Assembly: GCA_041441465.1 (NCBI GenBank)
Contig: JASDSY010000032.1
Location: 1 to 64,000, forward strand
Origin: JASDSY01 sp041441465
Lineage (GTDB): Bacteria; Muiribacteriota; UBA9980
DNA length: 64,000 nt
Direction of reading: 5' to 3'
Position 1 is the first letter of the stretch. Each line of letters starts with the position of its first letter. The position numbers and the translations under genes were made by a program. Positions 8,201-15,929 of this stretch are shown piece by piece. The notes under the pieces were generated by a model, which searched no databases, was not told the DNA's origin, and worked only from the letters and a program-made list of their open reading frames with translations.

Positions 8201-10482
8201 CGATGAAATCGTTTGAGCATTCGGCACAGGTGCCTAAAGATGACAGGGCGTCTATTGAAAAGGAATTCAAAAAAACCGCCGGCACCTGCAATTGCCTTGT
8301 CGCGACGCCTACGCTTGAACTCGGAGTGGATATTGGAAAGCTTGAAATGGTGCTCATGCGAAATGTCCCGCCGGCGACTCCAAATTATACGCAGCGTTCG
8401 GGCCGTGCCGGGCGTAAACATAGAATAGCTACGGTTTTTACTTACGTTCGTAACGTTTCGCACGATAATTATTTTTATAATAATCCGCCTGAAATGATAA
8501 CCGGCACGGTACGAATACCGGCTTTTTCAATGCGCAATAAGCCGCTGATTACAAAGCACATCAGGTCTGCCGTAATGACCTGGCTGCGGCTGCGGCGTGA
8601 TGAAAAAATCGATGAAATATTAAATATGACTTTTCCTTTGTATATTAAGAATTATATTTCATATATCGATGAGGAACGCAATTGCGTCGTTTTTAAAGAA
8701 AAAATCGAGGGTACGGATAAATTCAAAAAGTTAATATCTGATTACTTTGATAAATTGGTTGAATACGCGGCCAATACATTTTTAAAAAGCTGGCCGGAGG
8801 AAGATGCAAAAGAAATCAATATTGAATTTGTCCGCGATGTCATAAAACAAATGGGCGAAAGCCTCGAAAATCACATAAAAGATTTGCATCTTGAAATCAG
8901 GACTTATAAGATTTTATTAAATGAGTTGAAAAATCTTGATCACTTAAATAGCGCCGAATCTAAAAAGCGCTTTTCGTTAGAGCACGCCCGTAATTCATAC
9001 TTAAACGAGAATCAGGAAAATTATACGCTCTCATATTTGACTAAAGATGGCTTTTTTCCAGGCTATGCAATGGGGCGTACAAGCGTTTCGGCACAGTGCG
9101 CTGAGCCGTTCATTGAAATTACAAGGCCGAGCGCTGTCGCAATAAGAGAGTTGACGCCGGCTAATAGTTTGTACGCTAACCGTGAGATTTTTAAAGTTAA
9201 GCAGTTTAATTTTTATAAACTGCGAGAGAAATCACCGGACTTTAAAGTTGAATCGCTTCGTAAAAATATGGTTCTAAATACTAATAATAACTCGATAATG
9301 GAGCATGACAGCATTACTATGGCCGGCGGCAAAAATAATTACATCGATTTTGGCTCATTCGAAATGATCGATGTTACTCTTGAACAGGTCAATAAAATAG
9401 ATGATATCAAAGAATCGCGAAAGCGTGTCGGCTTCAGGATTAGCGGCATTTTACAGTCTGATCATAAAGGCGGCGAAGAATATTGCATCAACACGCTTAC
9501 AATTACGAAACTGCGTAACTGTAAAGTAAGGCTTATAAATCTTGGTACGACTGTAAGCAGCCGTATTGGCTTTCCTATATGTCCGGTGTGCGGCGCGGTG
9601 CGTAATCCTGGCTCATCTGAGGCTGAGCTTGAAAGTTTTATTAACGCTCACACTTCAAATAAATGCAACGTCAAAAACCCTGAAGAATTATGGTCGGCGC
9701 TGCATTCTGATATTGCGTCAGATGTATTGTCAATTGGCGAGTTTGATGATGAGGCCGACGCGGTTAATTTTATGGAAGCGTTGGAACTTGGCGCCTATGA
9801 AGAGCTTGATATGCACGAAGGCGATATTGACGGAGTGATAGAATATAAGCCGAATAATAAATTCAGGATTATTTTTTATGACCCGATGCCGGGCGGCAGT
9901 GGATTTTTGGAACAATTCCTTGAAAATTACAAAAAAATCGCGGCAGCGGCAGATAAAATTTTGAGTTCATGCGATTGCGATGAGGCTTGTTATAAATGCC
10001 TGCTGCATTTCAGAAATCAACAGCATCATAAAATATTAAACAGAGCTAAATCTATCGAGATAATAAAAAGATTTATTGCCGCGCCGAAATTTAAAAATAT
10101 CATTCCGGCAAGTATCGGTGAACAGCCTGAACATTCAGGCGGCGATAGCGGCGCTGAAGATAAATTTATAAAGCTTCTTCATGATCATAAGTTTCCAATA
10201 CCGCATAATTCACAGTTAAAGATTGATCTTGGTAATTTATCATATACAGTCGCAGATTATGCCTATCAAACAGATTTAAAACCGGTGCTGATTTATGTTG
10301 ACGGTTTATCGAATAAGCTTCATGGCAATCCGGAAATAAAGCAGCGCGACGGCAAGATACGGTCAAAAGCTAAAATGCTTGGCTATAAAGTAATAGAAGT
10401 GCCGGCGCAGGCATTGGATGACGATGAATATTTTTCAATGATTTTACAGGAAATTGCGGATTCGATTAAATTTAAGATATGA
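5251..10482 (+). CDS. Very large SF2 DEAD/DEAH helicase with DUF1998 and a nuclease-like C-terminal tail
   Basis: A 1743-residue superfamily 2 helicase. Visible motifs are Walker A GTGSGKT at 110-116, Walker B DEVH at 259-262, motif III GTSAT shortly after, motif V TPTLELGVDIG, and motif VI QRSGRAGR at 1048-1055. A roughly 700-residue insert between the two helicase halves carries several Cys pairs, at about 505-615 and 937-960, that look zinc-binding. The DUF1998 region ends in a Cys cluster near 1573-1585. Residues 1636-1743 resemble a Vsr/DUF559-type nuclease fold, with E1636, D1669, V-D1684-G and a D-x3-R helix. The architecture recalls MrfA, Druantia DruE, or DISARM DrmA plus DrmB fused. 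A defence role is inferred from those families and from the methyltransferase next door. Confidence 0.85.
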   Translation: MSLNPVKFGKDVIDQFGRYLRNSFPIADENIAAQFNEKLRYSSDSLIAKGPYIYLNKPFIEGKSLSDLINEIGLHRNIKDIFKFPSMHSHQEKAARLVIKDKKNIIISTGTGSGKTESFLLPVVDYCLKAIDNNENKGLMAVIVYPMNALVNDQLERLRPLLAGTGITFARYTGETPQNETGVERLEQKRGYTEKELSDFYDNKADLPIPYEECYSRDEIVKKRPNILLTNYSQLEYLLLRDKDLDIFTGKSLKYLVLDEVHTYTGELGSEMACLLRRIKSLMRENITCIGTSATVAGDGSGAEVIKKFAAGLFGEKKESFEVIEEEYKESISKKHKSYISKIPATPELLLIQILDEVKSLYLQAEIDEITPELLRLGEKLTGSPAASAGGKNIDKLGELLVKSDYINLIEDFFSKPSLPSEVFPALKNTECRKLSADNELEAELLSYLILGAVGRFENEPVIRPKLHYFIRGAGGAKCTVNNENELKLFFDNSYDKEKYAFSFKVCRDCGQHFFDVVTEADPLNEDGIGVYQILRNRKDGEQILGDEKSWYITNKLNELDENSESGIPVYLCSSCGAVHLKKTEVCMKPKCRKRGAIVKMALFEGDIKYCPSCSTSIMRGSYNMISEIRSVEVSDVMIIGQSMLSAMPEKELQKLLIFADSRQDAAFQAAWMNMRSKRFNMRYLNYTAIKNFKSEFDNAISFDKMVSLLTDEAFNAGIYKDSGFNKEAVNKKIKWFLIDEYVSTRQKSNLERIGLVSVVYYGLNENYEGDAFIKEWAQKLRVTEEKVINTITLMLNYLRKRGAVNDELARRLWSYTDSEVRDGIIPLIDEYRPGAFVLEKNEALKDKGYVKGLISSNGRSGVEVIYKKSFPGSLASREFLENLWEYLKDKNIICESRLIVKKYGKFEELIKKSSKKLYQINKDVIGFKSAQKIYRCCTCREIFNVMPENMKCMNYNCKGSVVESALDTENYDIVQYTMMNYTPMKSFEHSAQVPKDDRASIEKEFKKTAGTCNCLVATPTLELGVDIGKLEMVLMRNVPPATPNYTQRSGRAGRKHRIATVFTYVRNVSHDNYFYNNPPEMITGTVRIPAFSMRNKPLITKHIRSAVMTWLRLRRDEKIDEILNMTFPLYIKNYISYIDEERNCVVFKEKIEGTDKFKKLISDYFDKLVEYAANTFLKSWPEEDAKEINIEFVRDVIKQMGESLENHIKDLHLEIRTYKILLNELKNLDHLNSAESKKRFSLEHARNSYLNENQENYTLSYLTKDGFFPGYAMGRTSVSAQCAEPFIEITRPSAVAIRELTPANSLYANREIFKVKQFNFYKLREKSPDFKVESLRKNMVLNTNNNSIMEHDSITMAGGKNNYIDFGSFEMIDVTLEQVNKIDDIKESRKRVGFRISGILQSDHKGGEEYCINTLTITKLRNCKVRLINLGTTVSSRIGFPICPVCGAVRNPGSSEAELESFINAHTSNKCNVKNPEELWSALHSDIASDVLSIGEFDDEADAVNFMEALELGAYEELDMHEGDIDGVIEYKPNNKFRIIFYDPMPGGSGFLEQFLENYKKIAAAADKILSSCDCDEACYKCLLHFRNQQHHKILNRAKSIEIIKRFIAAPKFKNIIPASIGEQPEHSGGDSGAEDKFIKLLHDHKFPIPHNSQLKIDLGNLSYTVADYAYQTDLKPVLIYVDGLSNKLHGNPEIKQRDGKIRSKAKMLGYKVIEVPAQALDDDEYFSMILQEIADSIKFKI

Positions 10483-10569
10483 TAATTAATTAGATTTTGC
10501 GGCTTAATCAAGTTTTTCTTTTCATTTCATTAATTCATTAATTTTTTTATTGATATATTATGGCGTGAT

Positions 10570-10605
10570 GGGGGACACAAAGGGTTGAGAACCCTTTGAT
10601 TTCCC
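10570..10605. repeat. Perfect hairpin with outer G5/C5 clamp
   Basis: CAAAGGGTT and AACCCTTTG form a 9-bp perfect stem around a GAG loop. They are flanked by GGGGG on the left and CCCCC on the right, which extend the stem after short internal loops. No strict T-run follows, so a classical intrinsic terminator for the helicase is possible but not convincing. Confidence 0.6.
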
Positions 10606-10685
10606 CCATTCCCCCTTTTTAATCCCGGTTATTTCTACCGTTGTTTCGACGGTTCTGTCGTTTGCATTTGTGGTTTTGGTTTTAA

Positions 10686-10726
10686 TTTCCGCAAAGCGCG
10701 GCCGCCGGCCGCTTACTTTGCGGAAA
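10686..10726. repeat. Nested GC-rich inverted repeat
   Basis: Eleven-base arms TTTCCGCAAAG and CTTTGCGGAAA are perfect reverse complements. Inside lies a second perfect inverted repeat, GCGGCC-GCC-GGCCGC. The 41-bp element could form a long hairpin or cruciform. Its GC content is very unlike the AT-rich surroundings. Confidence 0.65.
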
Positions 10727-11113
10727 TACAGCAATCGGCCGCGCGAGTTTATAATATGACTATATACTAACGTTTGCGGCCGAAGGTGAAGAGTTATGAT
10801 ACCGTAAGCTATAGGTTTAAATGGTGAATAATGCAGTAAAACAAAGCTTTGAATAAAATATAAGAGCAATTGGAGGGTCGCTCACCTCCCTCATAGGGTC
10901 TATGCCTTGCGGCATACATCCAGATGGCTGGAGCGCATTTCCATCTTTCAATCACTCTCAATTATAATTATAATCTATTTGCTTTTAATATGTCAATTTA
11001 AAGTTAAAATGTTCGATTTTTCAAAAATTATTATATAGACAGTTCATGAAATTTTGTTCCTCCGGCAGGCGGAGCCTGCATATAAGGGCTTCAAAGTATT
11101 TAGTAACTTCATT

Positions 11114-11149
11114 TCGCGAAATTTTATGCGCGAGCATAAGATTTCGCGA
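11114..11149. repeat. 16-bp inverted repeat hairpin
   Basis: The left arm begins TCGCGAAAT and the right arm ends ATTTCGCGA. The 16-bp stem has a single G-T wobble and a 4-nt loop GCGA. There is no U-tract after it, so it is a structured element of unknown role rather than a terminator. Confidence 0.6.
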
Positions 11150-11280
11150 TTGCTGAATTTGTGCAAAGCAAACAGTTTAGACTAAAAATAAAAAAGCACT
11201 ATTGATGTTCATGAAATTTTTAATGTATTAATCAAAATAATACTATAAAAAACTTTTTACGAGTGAACGTTTCCGCAGGT

Positions 11281-11326
11281 GCACTTGTGGTCGAAGGTCA
11301 GGCCCGGCGCCGAGGACCAAGTGAAC
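11281..11326. repeat. Diverged direct repeat, copy 1
   Basis: The core ACTTGTGGTCGAAGGTCAGG is followed by a GC-rich centre and GAGGACCAAGTGAAC. A second copy with the same order lies at 11434-11479. The ends ACTTG-GGTC and GACCAAGT are inverted relative to each other, so each copy can fold. The flanks AAAAAACTTTTT and AAAAAAGTTTTT extend the symmetry around this copy. Confidence 0.65.
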
Positions 11327-11433
11327 GAGAAAAAAGTTTTTTTATTCCTTAGCCGCCCCCTTATCGTAAAGTAACATAATTATAAAGCTGTGCAAAGTTT
11401 TTTTCAAAAACTGATACTGTCTAATCCAAAGGT

Positions 11434-11479
11434 GTACTTGTGGTCGAAGGTCAGGCCCGACACCGAGGACCAAGTAAAC
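11434..11479. repeat. Diverged direct repeat, copy 2
   Basis: Second copy of the element at 11281. The two are identical over ACTTGTGGTCGAAGGTCAGG and then differ at a few G/C to A/T positions. It lies directly downstream of the stop codon of the minus-strand membrane protein, where its hairpin could serve as a 3' end. Confidence 0.65.
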
Positions 11480-11494
11480 AAAAAAAAGTTTTAT

Positions 11495-13336
11495 TTATTG
11501 GCATTCGACAAAAACTCTTTTTTCTTCAGGAGAACTTTTTTCATTAAATATTACTTCGTATTTCTTTGCGCCGGTGTTTCCGGAGAGCCAGTTATCTGAC
11601 GTTTCTATTATTTTTATATCGTAATAATCATTTTTGTAAATTGTGCCGGATTCAAGTTTTATAGGCTCGCCGCATGCCATTTCGTCGAACAGGCTTGCGT
11701 AGTAAGGCCTGAATGCCGGCGCTTCGAATGAAATCTTACCGTCGGTTAATTTTACTGATGATTCGGGGCGTTTCAGTTCGCCCCAGCTGCTCAATACAAA
11801 CGGCTTGAATTTGTCTTTTTCAGGATGTTTTAATTTGAAATCAAGGATTGCCGGGATAATGACGCACGGCGTTTCGTGTAAGTAAAGATGGCAGTGTTCG
11901 CCTGTTTTTTTGTAATAACTGCCGTTAATGTATTCGTCGTATTTGACGTTTATTTTGTTTGCGATTTGATCGGAATAATTCGTACAGTATTGAAAAAATA
12001 TGAAGGTAAATGTCGATGCCGCTAAAAATGCAAGTAAATAAATGATTATATATGTTTTCTTGAAGCTGATTTTAATGGATTCGAGTTTTAGGAAGAACCA
12101 AGCCGCGAGGCCGGTTATGAAAAATGACGGCATGTAGTAGTAATGCGGCGTCGGTATGAGCATGATGGTTGGAAGCTGTGTAATGACGGAACCGGAAATA
12201 AGGAGTATAAATAAGGAATCGAATTTATCCCGATTATTTTTATAAATTACGAGCGTCAGATAGCTTAGCAGCAGGGAGAGAATCACGATGGCGAGATTGT
12301 AAGCTGCTTTATAAAAAAACAGTTTGATTGGCGGCGAGGGCAGGAAAAATAAAATTGTGACAAATGAAAATAATAATTTTTGAAAGGCATAATAGAAAAA
12401 TAAAAGCCATGATGTGAAGGAGCTGTCCGGCGAAAACACGTAAAATTTGAAATTAGGCAGAGAAAAATCGCCGAAACATTTTAATCTTAAGATCGAGTAA
12501 GCGAAAAAAATAATTAAATAGAAGAGAAAGTATAAGGCTGATATTTTGAAAATATTGAAATTATTTTGATGGCTAGTTGTGTCGGAGTTATATAATTTAT
12601 AAAATGTGATTATGAAAATAACAGCTGGTATGATAGCGGCAGTTTCTTTTGACAGCAATGCCGCAAAAAAGAATAAAAGTGAAAAAAGTAAATAAATTAA
12701 GGATTGTGAATTTATGTTTGAATTTTTCATGGCGGCTGCGGGTGTGGCAGTATTGGAAGGTGATTGCATTAAATTCCGGTTTATTAATAGATTAATATGT
12801 TTAGAATAAAGGCACAGGGCGCAGAGCGCGAAAAAGCAGAACAGCAGGTCGGTGCGGGATGAAATCCAGAAAATGGTAAAAACGTTGGCATGGCTTAATG
12901 CGAATAAGATTGCGGCAAGCAGCGCGAATTTTTTGTTATGTGTAATGAGGAGCCATAGAAGATAAAGCAGAGCGGTGTTGAATGAGGCTAAAAGAATATT
13001 TTGAACATGATAAAAATTGTAGTAATTATCCGCGAAAATATAGTCTAATTTGAAGGAAGCGATAACGGCAGGCCGGAAAAATCTCGCCTCTGCGTTAAGC
13101 GCCGCCGGAACGAAGCCGTTATGAAATGGCGCGAATCCGTGTTTAAATGAATTGGCGAGTGAATTGAAGTTCCATTCGGCATTTTTGGCGTTATAGATAT
13201 TGGCGTAGTCATCGAGGAATATTCCGGAGAAAAATGAAGGCAGATAACAGAGTAATGCGGCGAAAAACAGCAAAATCGCCGTTTGACGAGCGCGTGTCTG
13301 GCTGATTTTATTGAAAATTGAAATTATTTTAAGCAT
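11495..13336 (-). CDS. Polytopic membrane protein, GT-C glycosyltransferase-like
   Basis: A 613-residue protein with about 11-12 hydrophobic segments. A first extracytoplasmic loop contains FLDDYANIYN and then FFRPAV. An acidic pair after the first membrane helix is characteristic of GT-C fold enzymes (PMT, GT39 or TMTC-like), which transfer sugars from polyprenyl-phosphate donors outside the membrane. Residues from about 450 on form a soluble C-terminal domain. No close family is recognisable by eye, so the donor and acceptor are unknown. The gene stands alone and is divergent from a small lipoprotein. ATG 13336 has only a weak ribosome-binding site. Confidence 0.6.
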   Translation of the reverse strand: MLKIISIFNKISQTRARQTAILLFFAALLCYLPSFFSGIFLDDYANIYNAKNAEWNFNSLANSFKHGFAPFHNGFVPAALNAEARFFRPAVIASFKLDYIFADNYYNFYHVQNILLASFNTALLYLLWLLITHNKKFALLAAILFALSHANVFTIFWISSRTDLLFCFFALCALCLYSKHINLLINRNLMQSPSNTATPAAAMKNSNINSQSLIYLLFSLLFFFAALLSKETAAIIPAVIFIITFYKLYNSDTTSHQNNFNIFKISALYFLFYLIIFFAYSILRLKCFGDFSLPNFKFYVFSPDSSFTSWLLFFYYAFQKLLFSFVTILFFLPSPPIKLFFYKAAYNLAIVILSLLLSYLTLVIYKNNRDKFDSLFILLISGSVITQLPTIMLIPTPHYYYMPSFFITGLAAWFFLKLESIKISFKKTYIIIYLLAFLAASTFTFIFFQYCTNYSDQIANKINVKYDEYINGSYYKKTGEHCHLYLHETPCVIIPAILDFKLKHPEKDKFKPFVLSSWGELKRPESSVKLTDGKISFEAPAFRPYYASLFDEMACGEPIKLESGTIYKNDYYDIKIIETSDNWLSGNTGAKKYEVIFNEKSSPEEKRVFVECQ

Positions 13337-13408
13337 AAATTAAAAAATCACCATTGTTATTAATAAATCGAAAAAATATCCGATAAAAAAAATATGAAAT
13401 TGGAAATA

Positions 13409-13729
13409 ATGGAATTCATAAAAAGAAAAAATTCGATGTTAATGGTTATGATGCTGGCGGTTTCGCTTTTATCGCTGGCGGCCGGCTGTTCGAATAATAA
13501 TGATTCTGGAGGCACGCAGAATTATCTTTTTTATAACCGCTACGGCGCGCCCGAAGTTGTTAATTACATTGAAAAATATGGAAATGATTATGAAAAAACG
13601 CAATTTGTGGATTCAGGCAAATCGTACGGAAAAATGACCTGGCACTCAAAAGGTGTTGCTGTCACTTATCTTTATGACACCGGGCAGGTGGTTAAGGAAG
13701 AAACGTTTAACCCTGATTCGAGCAAGTAA
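13409..13729 (+). CDS. Small predicted lipoprotein
   Basis: A 106-residue protein with a basic N-terminus (MEFIKRKNS), a hydrophobic helix, and a lipobox LAAGC with the lipidated Cys at residue 27. The mature part of about 80 residues has no family I recognise. It contains NRYGAPEVVNYI and a repeated turn-rich pattern. ATG 13394 is also in frame, but the hydrophobic segment is better placed from 13409. It is expected to be exported and anchored to a membrane. It is divergent from the membrane protein and convergent with the rubredoxin/cupin gene. Confidence 0.65.
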   Translation: MEFIKRKNSMLMVMMLAVSLLSLAAGCSNNNDSGGTQNYLFYNRYGAPEVVNYIEKYGNDYEKTQFVDSGKSYGKMTWHSKGVAVTYLYDTGQVVKEETFNPDSSK

Positions 13730-13909
13730 TATAAAAACTAAAATAATCCTGTCATGTTCTAAAAATTGTTCAGTAAAACTAATATCATTACAAGCGGTAA
13801 ATGTTATTTGTTTTTATCGAAAAAACTAATTTTAAAATCAAATCGCTTTAAATAATACATACAATCGAGTACTAAGATTACTCAATCAAATAAATGTTTA
13901 GATATTTTA

Positions 13910-13959
13910 TTCAAGCTGACTGAAAAAACGCATTTAGGTTTATTAATAGCCAGCTTGAA
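13910..13959. terminator. Possible bidirectional terminator
   Basis: TTCAAGCTG and CAGCTTGAA form a 9-bp stem with a loop of about 32 nt, placed between two convergent stop codons (13729 plus strand, 13974 minus strand). T-rich sequence follows on the plus side, but it is not a clean U-tract. Confidence 0.35.
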
Positions 13960-13973
13960 ATTTCTAGCTTTTC

Positions 13974-14729
13974 TTAATTTTTCATAACAAGTCCGGACGG
14001 CTGATGCGTGGTTTGACAGAGTATGAGGATATTTTTGCTGGTATTCAAAACCTTATGCCATATATCCTTAGCGGCTAAAACTACGGTACCGGGCTTTAAT
14101 TTTATTACTTTTTCATGTCCGTCGTCCAGATAAAATTCTCCCGAGCCCTGAATTACGACAAATATTTGATCGCCGGTCGGGTGTTTGTGATAATCGAGCG
14201 CCTGGCCGGGCAGGAAATAATAAGTATCAAAATTTACGTCGTCAGTTTTTATATGTGTTACTCTTTTAGGAGCTTCAGCAGCGGTTTCCAGCGCGTCAAA
14301 AATGTCGGCGTGTATAATTTCTTCGCGCTTGTTGGATTTTTCGAATACGACGAATTTTTCGCGTGCCGCTTTGCATACCGGGCAACGTTCGGGCGGTCCG
14401 TCGCCTTCGTGGATGTATCCGCAAACAAGGCATTTCCATTGTCTTATTATTGCGTTTTTGCCGTTATTAGCAGCCTGTTCTATGATTTTCTCGAAACTTG
14501 TATCCGGCGCCATGCAGACAGGACATTTGTCCGGCGGTTCGATACCTTCGTGAACATATCCGCAAACCTTGCATTTCCAGCGCGCGACAGTTTTATTTTC
14601 TGACGGCGCTTTAGTTTCGCTCGTAATGATTACGAATTTTTCGGCCGGCGCCATACATACCGGGCATTTATCAGGCGGTTCAGGTCCTTCGTGGACATAA
14701 CCGCATATCGCGCAACGCCATTTTTTCAT
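13974..14729 (-). CDS. Triple rubredoxin-like / cupin fusion protein
   Basis: A 251-residue protein. Three near-identical rubredoxin-like domains are in tandem: C6-x2-C9/C22-x2-C25, C53-x2-C56/C69-x2-C72, and C100-x2-C103/C116-x2-C119. Each has the pattern CGYVHEG or CGYIHEG, then PP, then CPVC. A C-terminal cupin (about 135-251) has the metal-ligand pattern YHKHPTGDQ and a later IWHKV. Rubredoxin sites bind one iron and carry single electrons. The cupin probably binds a metal ion. ATG 14729 is preceded by AAAGGAG at the right distance, whereas an upstream in-frame start adds an unlikely leader. A role in oxygen or peroxide handling by an anaerobe is inferred. Confidence 0.85.
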   Translation of the reverse strand: MKKWRCAICGYVHEGPEPPDKCPVCMAPAEKFVIITSETKAPSENKTVARWKCKVCGYVHEGIEPPDKCPVCMAPDTSFEKIIEQAANNGKNAIIRQWKCLVCGYIHEGDGPPERCPVCKAAREKFVVFEKSNKREEIIHADIFDALETAAEAPKRVTHIKTDDVNFDTYYFLPGQALDYHKHPTGDQIFVVIQGSGEFYLDDGHEKVIKLKPGTVVLAAKDIWHKVLNTSKNILILCQTTHQPSGLVMKN

Positions 14730-14856
14730 GTTATCATACTCCTTTTTAATCGGCAAATTAAATAAATGACTGTTTAAAATATCATAATTTATAATGAATG
14801 TCAATAATTTCAAAAAGTTATGCCCGGGTTTAATTTTGAGGCGGCATGTAATTTTA

Positions 14857-14885
14857 TTGACAAAAAAATAAAGTTCTGATAAAAT
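14857..14885 (+). promoter_or_regulatory. Promoter for dapA (extended -10)
   Basis: TTGACA at 14857-14862, a 17-bp spacer, TAAAAT at 14880-14885, with TGA directly before the -10. This is close to the vegetative sigma-70 consensus. The predicted transcript starts about 85 nt before the dapA ATG. Confidence 0.8.
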
Positions 14886-14975
14886 TTAAAAAAATAAAAT
14901 TAAGTGTTATATATTAGTTGTGACAAAAAAGTATGCGCTCGATGTAGAAAATTAATAAAAGCGAAGGGGCAAGCT

Positions 14976-15878
14976 ATGTTTCAGGGATCAATAGTTGCGA
15001 TAGTTACGCCGTTTAAGAAAACTAAAGAAATCGATCTGGAAAGTTTTAAGAAACTTGTGAATTTTCATATAGACTCAAAGACGGACGGCATTGTCATTAA
15101 CGGAACTACGGGCGAATCGCCAAACGTTAAGGACGACGAAATTATAAAATTATTTGAAACTGCGAATGAAATAAGAAAAGAGCGTAAGTCGGATATAAAG
15201 CTTATAATCGGTACCGGTTCAAATTCTACGGAATGGGCGGTAACTAAATCGGAATATTTCAAAAAATTAAATCCTGACGGTGTTCTTGTCGTAACGCCTT
15301 ATTACAATAAACCGACGCAGGAAGGACTTTATCTTCATTTTGAGGAAGTAGCCAGAGCCGCGTTTCCTGTGCCGGTAATTCTTTATAACGTTCCGGGACG
15401 CACCGGCTGCAACCTTTTGCCTGCGACTATTGAACGTCTCGAAAAAATCGAGAATATAGTCTCGGTTAAGGAAGCGTCTGCCAATTTGATTCAAATGTCT
15501 GAAATATACATTAATACATGCCTTAAGTCGGCTAAAAAATTCACGGTTCTTTCAGGCGACGATGCGCTTACCCTGCCGGTTTTATCAATAGGCGGCGCGG
15601 GCGTGATTTCGGTTACGGCTAATATCGTGCCGGGCCTTGTAAAACAATGCATCGATAAATATAACTGCGGCGATACGGTCGGGGCTCGTGAAATTCATAA
15701 TAAGCTCCTGGAACTTCATAATGTAATGTTCATAGAGTCAAATCCGATTCCGGTGAAAACGGCGCTTGCAATGATGGGAATGTGCGAAGAGGAATTCAGG
15801 CTGCCGCTTTGCAGAATTTCCGAGGCTTCACGCTCTAAACTTAAGGATATTTTGAAAAAATACGGGATAGTAAAATAA
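14976..15878 (+). CDS. dapA: 4-hydroxy-tetrahydrodipicolinate synthase
   Basis: A 300-residue class I aldolase-fold enzyme that condenses pyruvate with aspartate semialdehyde, the first committed step to diaminopimelate and lysine. The family motif GTTGES is near residue 44. Y137 in VILYNVPGRTG and the Schiff-base K165 in VSVKEAS are present. The length is standard. ATG 14976 follows GAAGGGG. A longer in-frame start at 14904 adds 24 residues with no homology to the family. It has its own promoter and is followed 51 bp later by cdaA, so wall-precursor supply and c-di-AMP synthesis may be co-transcribed. Confidence 0.95.
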   Translation: MFQGSIVAIVTPFKKTKEIDLESFKKLVNFHIDSKTDGIVINGTTGESPNVKDDEIIKLFETANEIRKERKSDIKLIIGTGSNSTEWAVTKSEYFKKLNPDGVLVVTPYYNKPTQEGLYLHFEEVARAAFPVPVILYNVPGRTGCNLLPATIERLEKIENIVSVKEASANLIQMSEIYINTCLKSAKKFTVLSGDDALTLPVLSIGGAGVISVTANIVPGLVKQCIDKYNCGDTVGAREIHNKLLELHNVMFIESNPIPVKTALAMMGMCEEEFRLPLCRISEASRSKLKDILKKYGIVK

Positions 15879-15929
15879 AAAATCAGGCGGCGCCAAAGGC
15901 CGTCTTAAGTTGAAGTTATAGAAGGTTAA

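Larger units (their letters stand above)
10483..11494. other. Hairpin-rich non-coding stretch
   Basis: About 1 kb without a credible gene, between the helicase and the membrane protein. It holds at least six strong inverted repeats. Besides those listed separately there are GCAGGC/GCCTGC at 11065-11079, TATGCC/GGCATA at 10901-10916 and GGAGG/CCTCC near 10872-10889. It also contains two copies of a diverged direct repeat. Parts are clearly more GC-rich than the surrounding genome. A 103-residue frame on the minus strand (10558-10869) crosses the hairpins and I do not regard it as a gene. Confidence 0.6.

Noticed and set aside
10558..10869. A 103-residue frame on the minus strand in the hairpin-rich stretch
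   Set aside because: It runs through several perfect inverted repeats, has no convincing ribosome-binding site, and its residue pattern looks like translated non-coding DNA.
14814..14975. Earlier start for dapA at 14904
   Set aside because: The extra 24 residues do not resemble DapA proteins, and ATG 14976 has a proper GAAGGGG.
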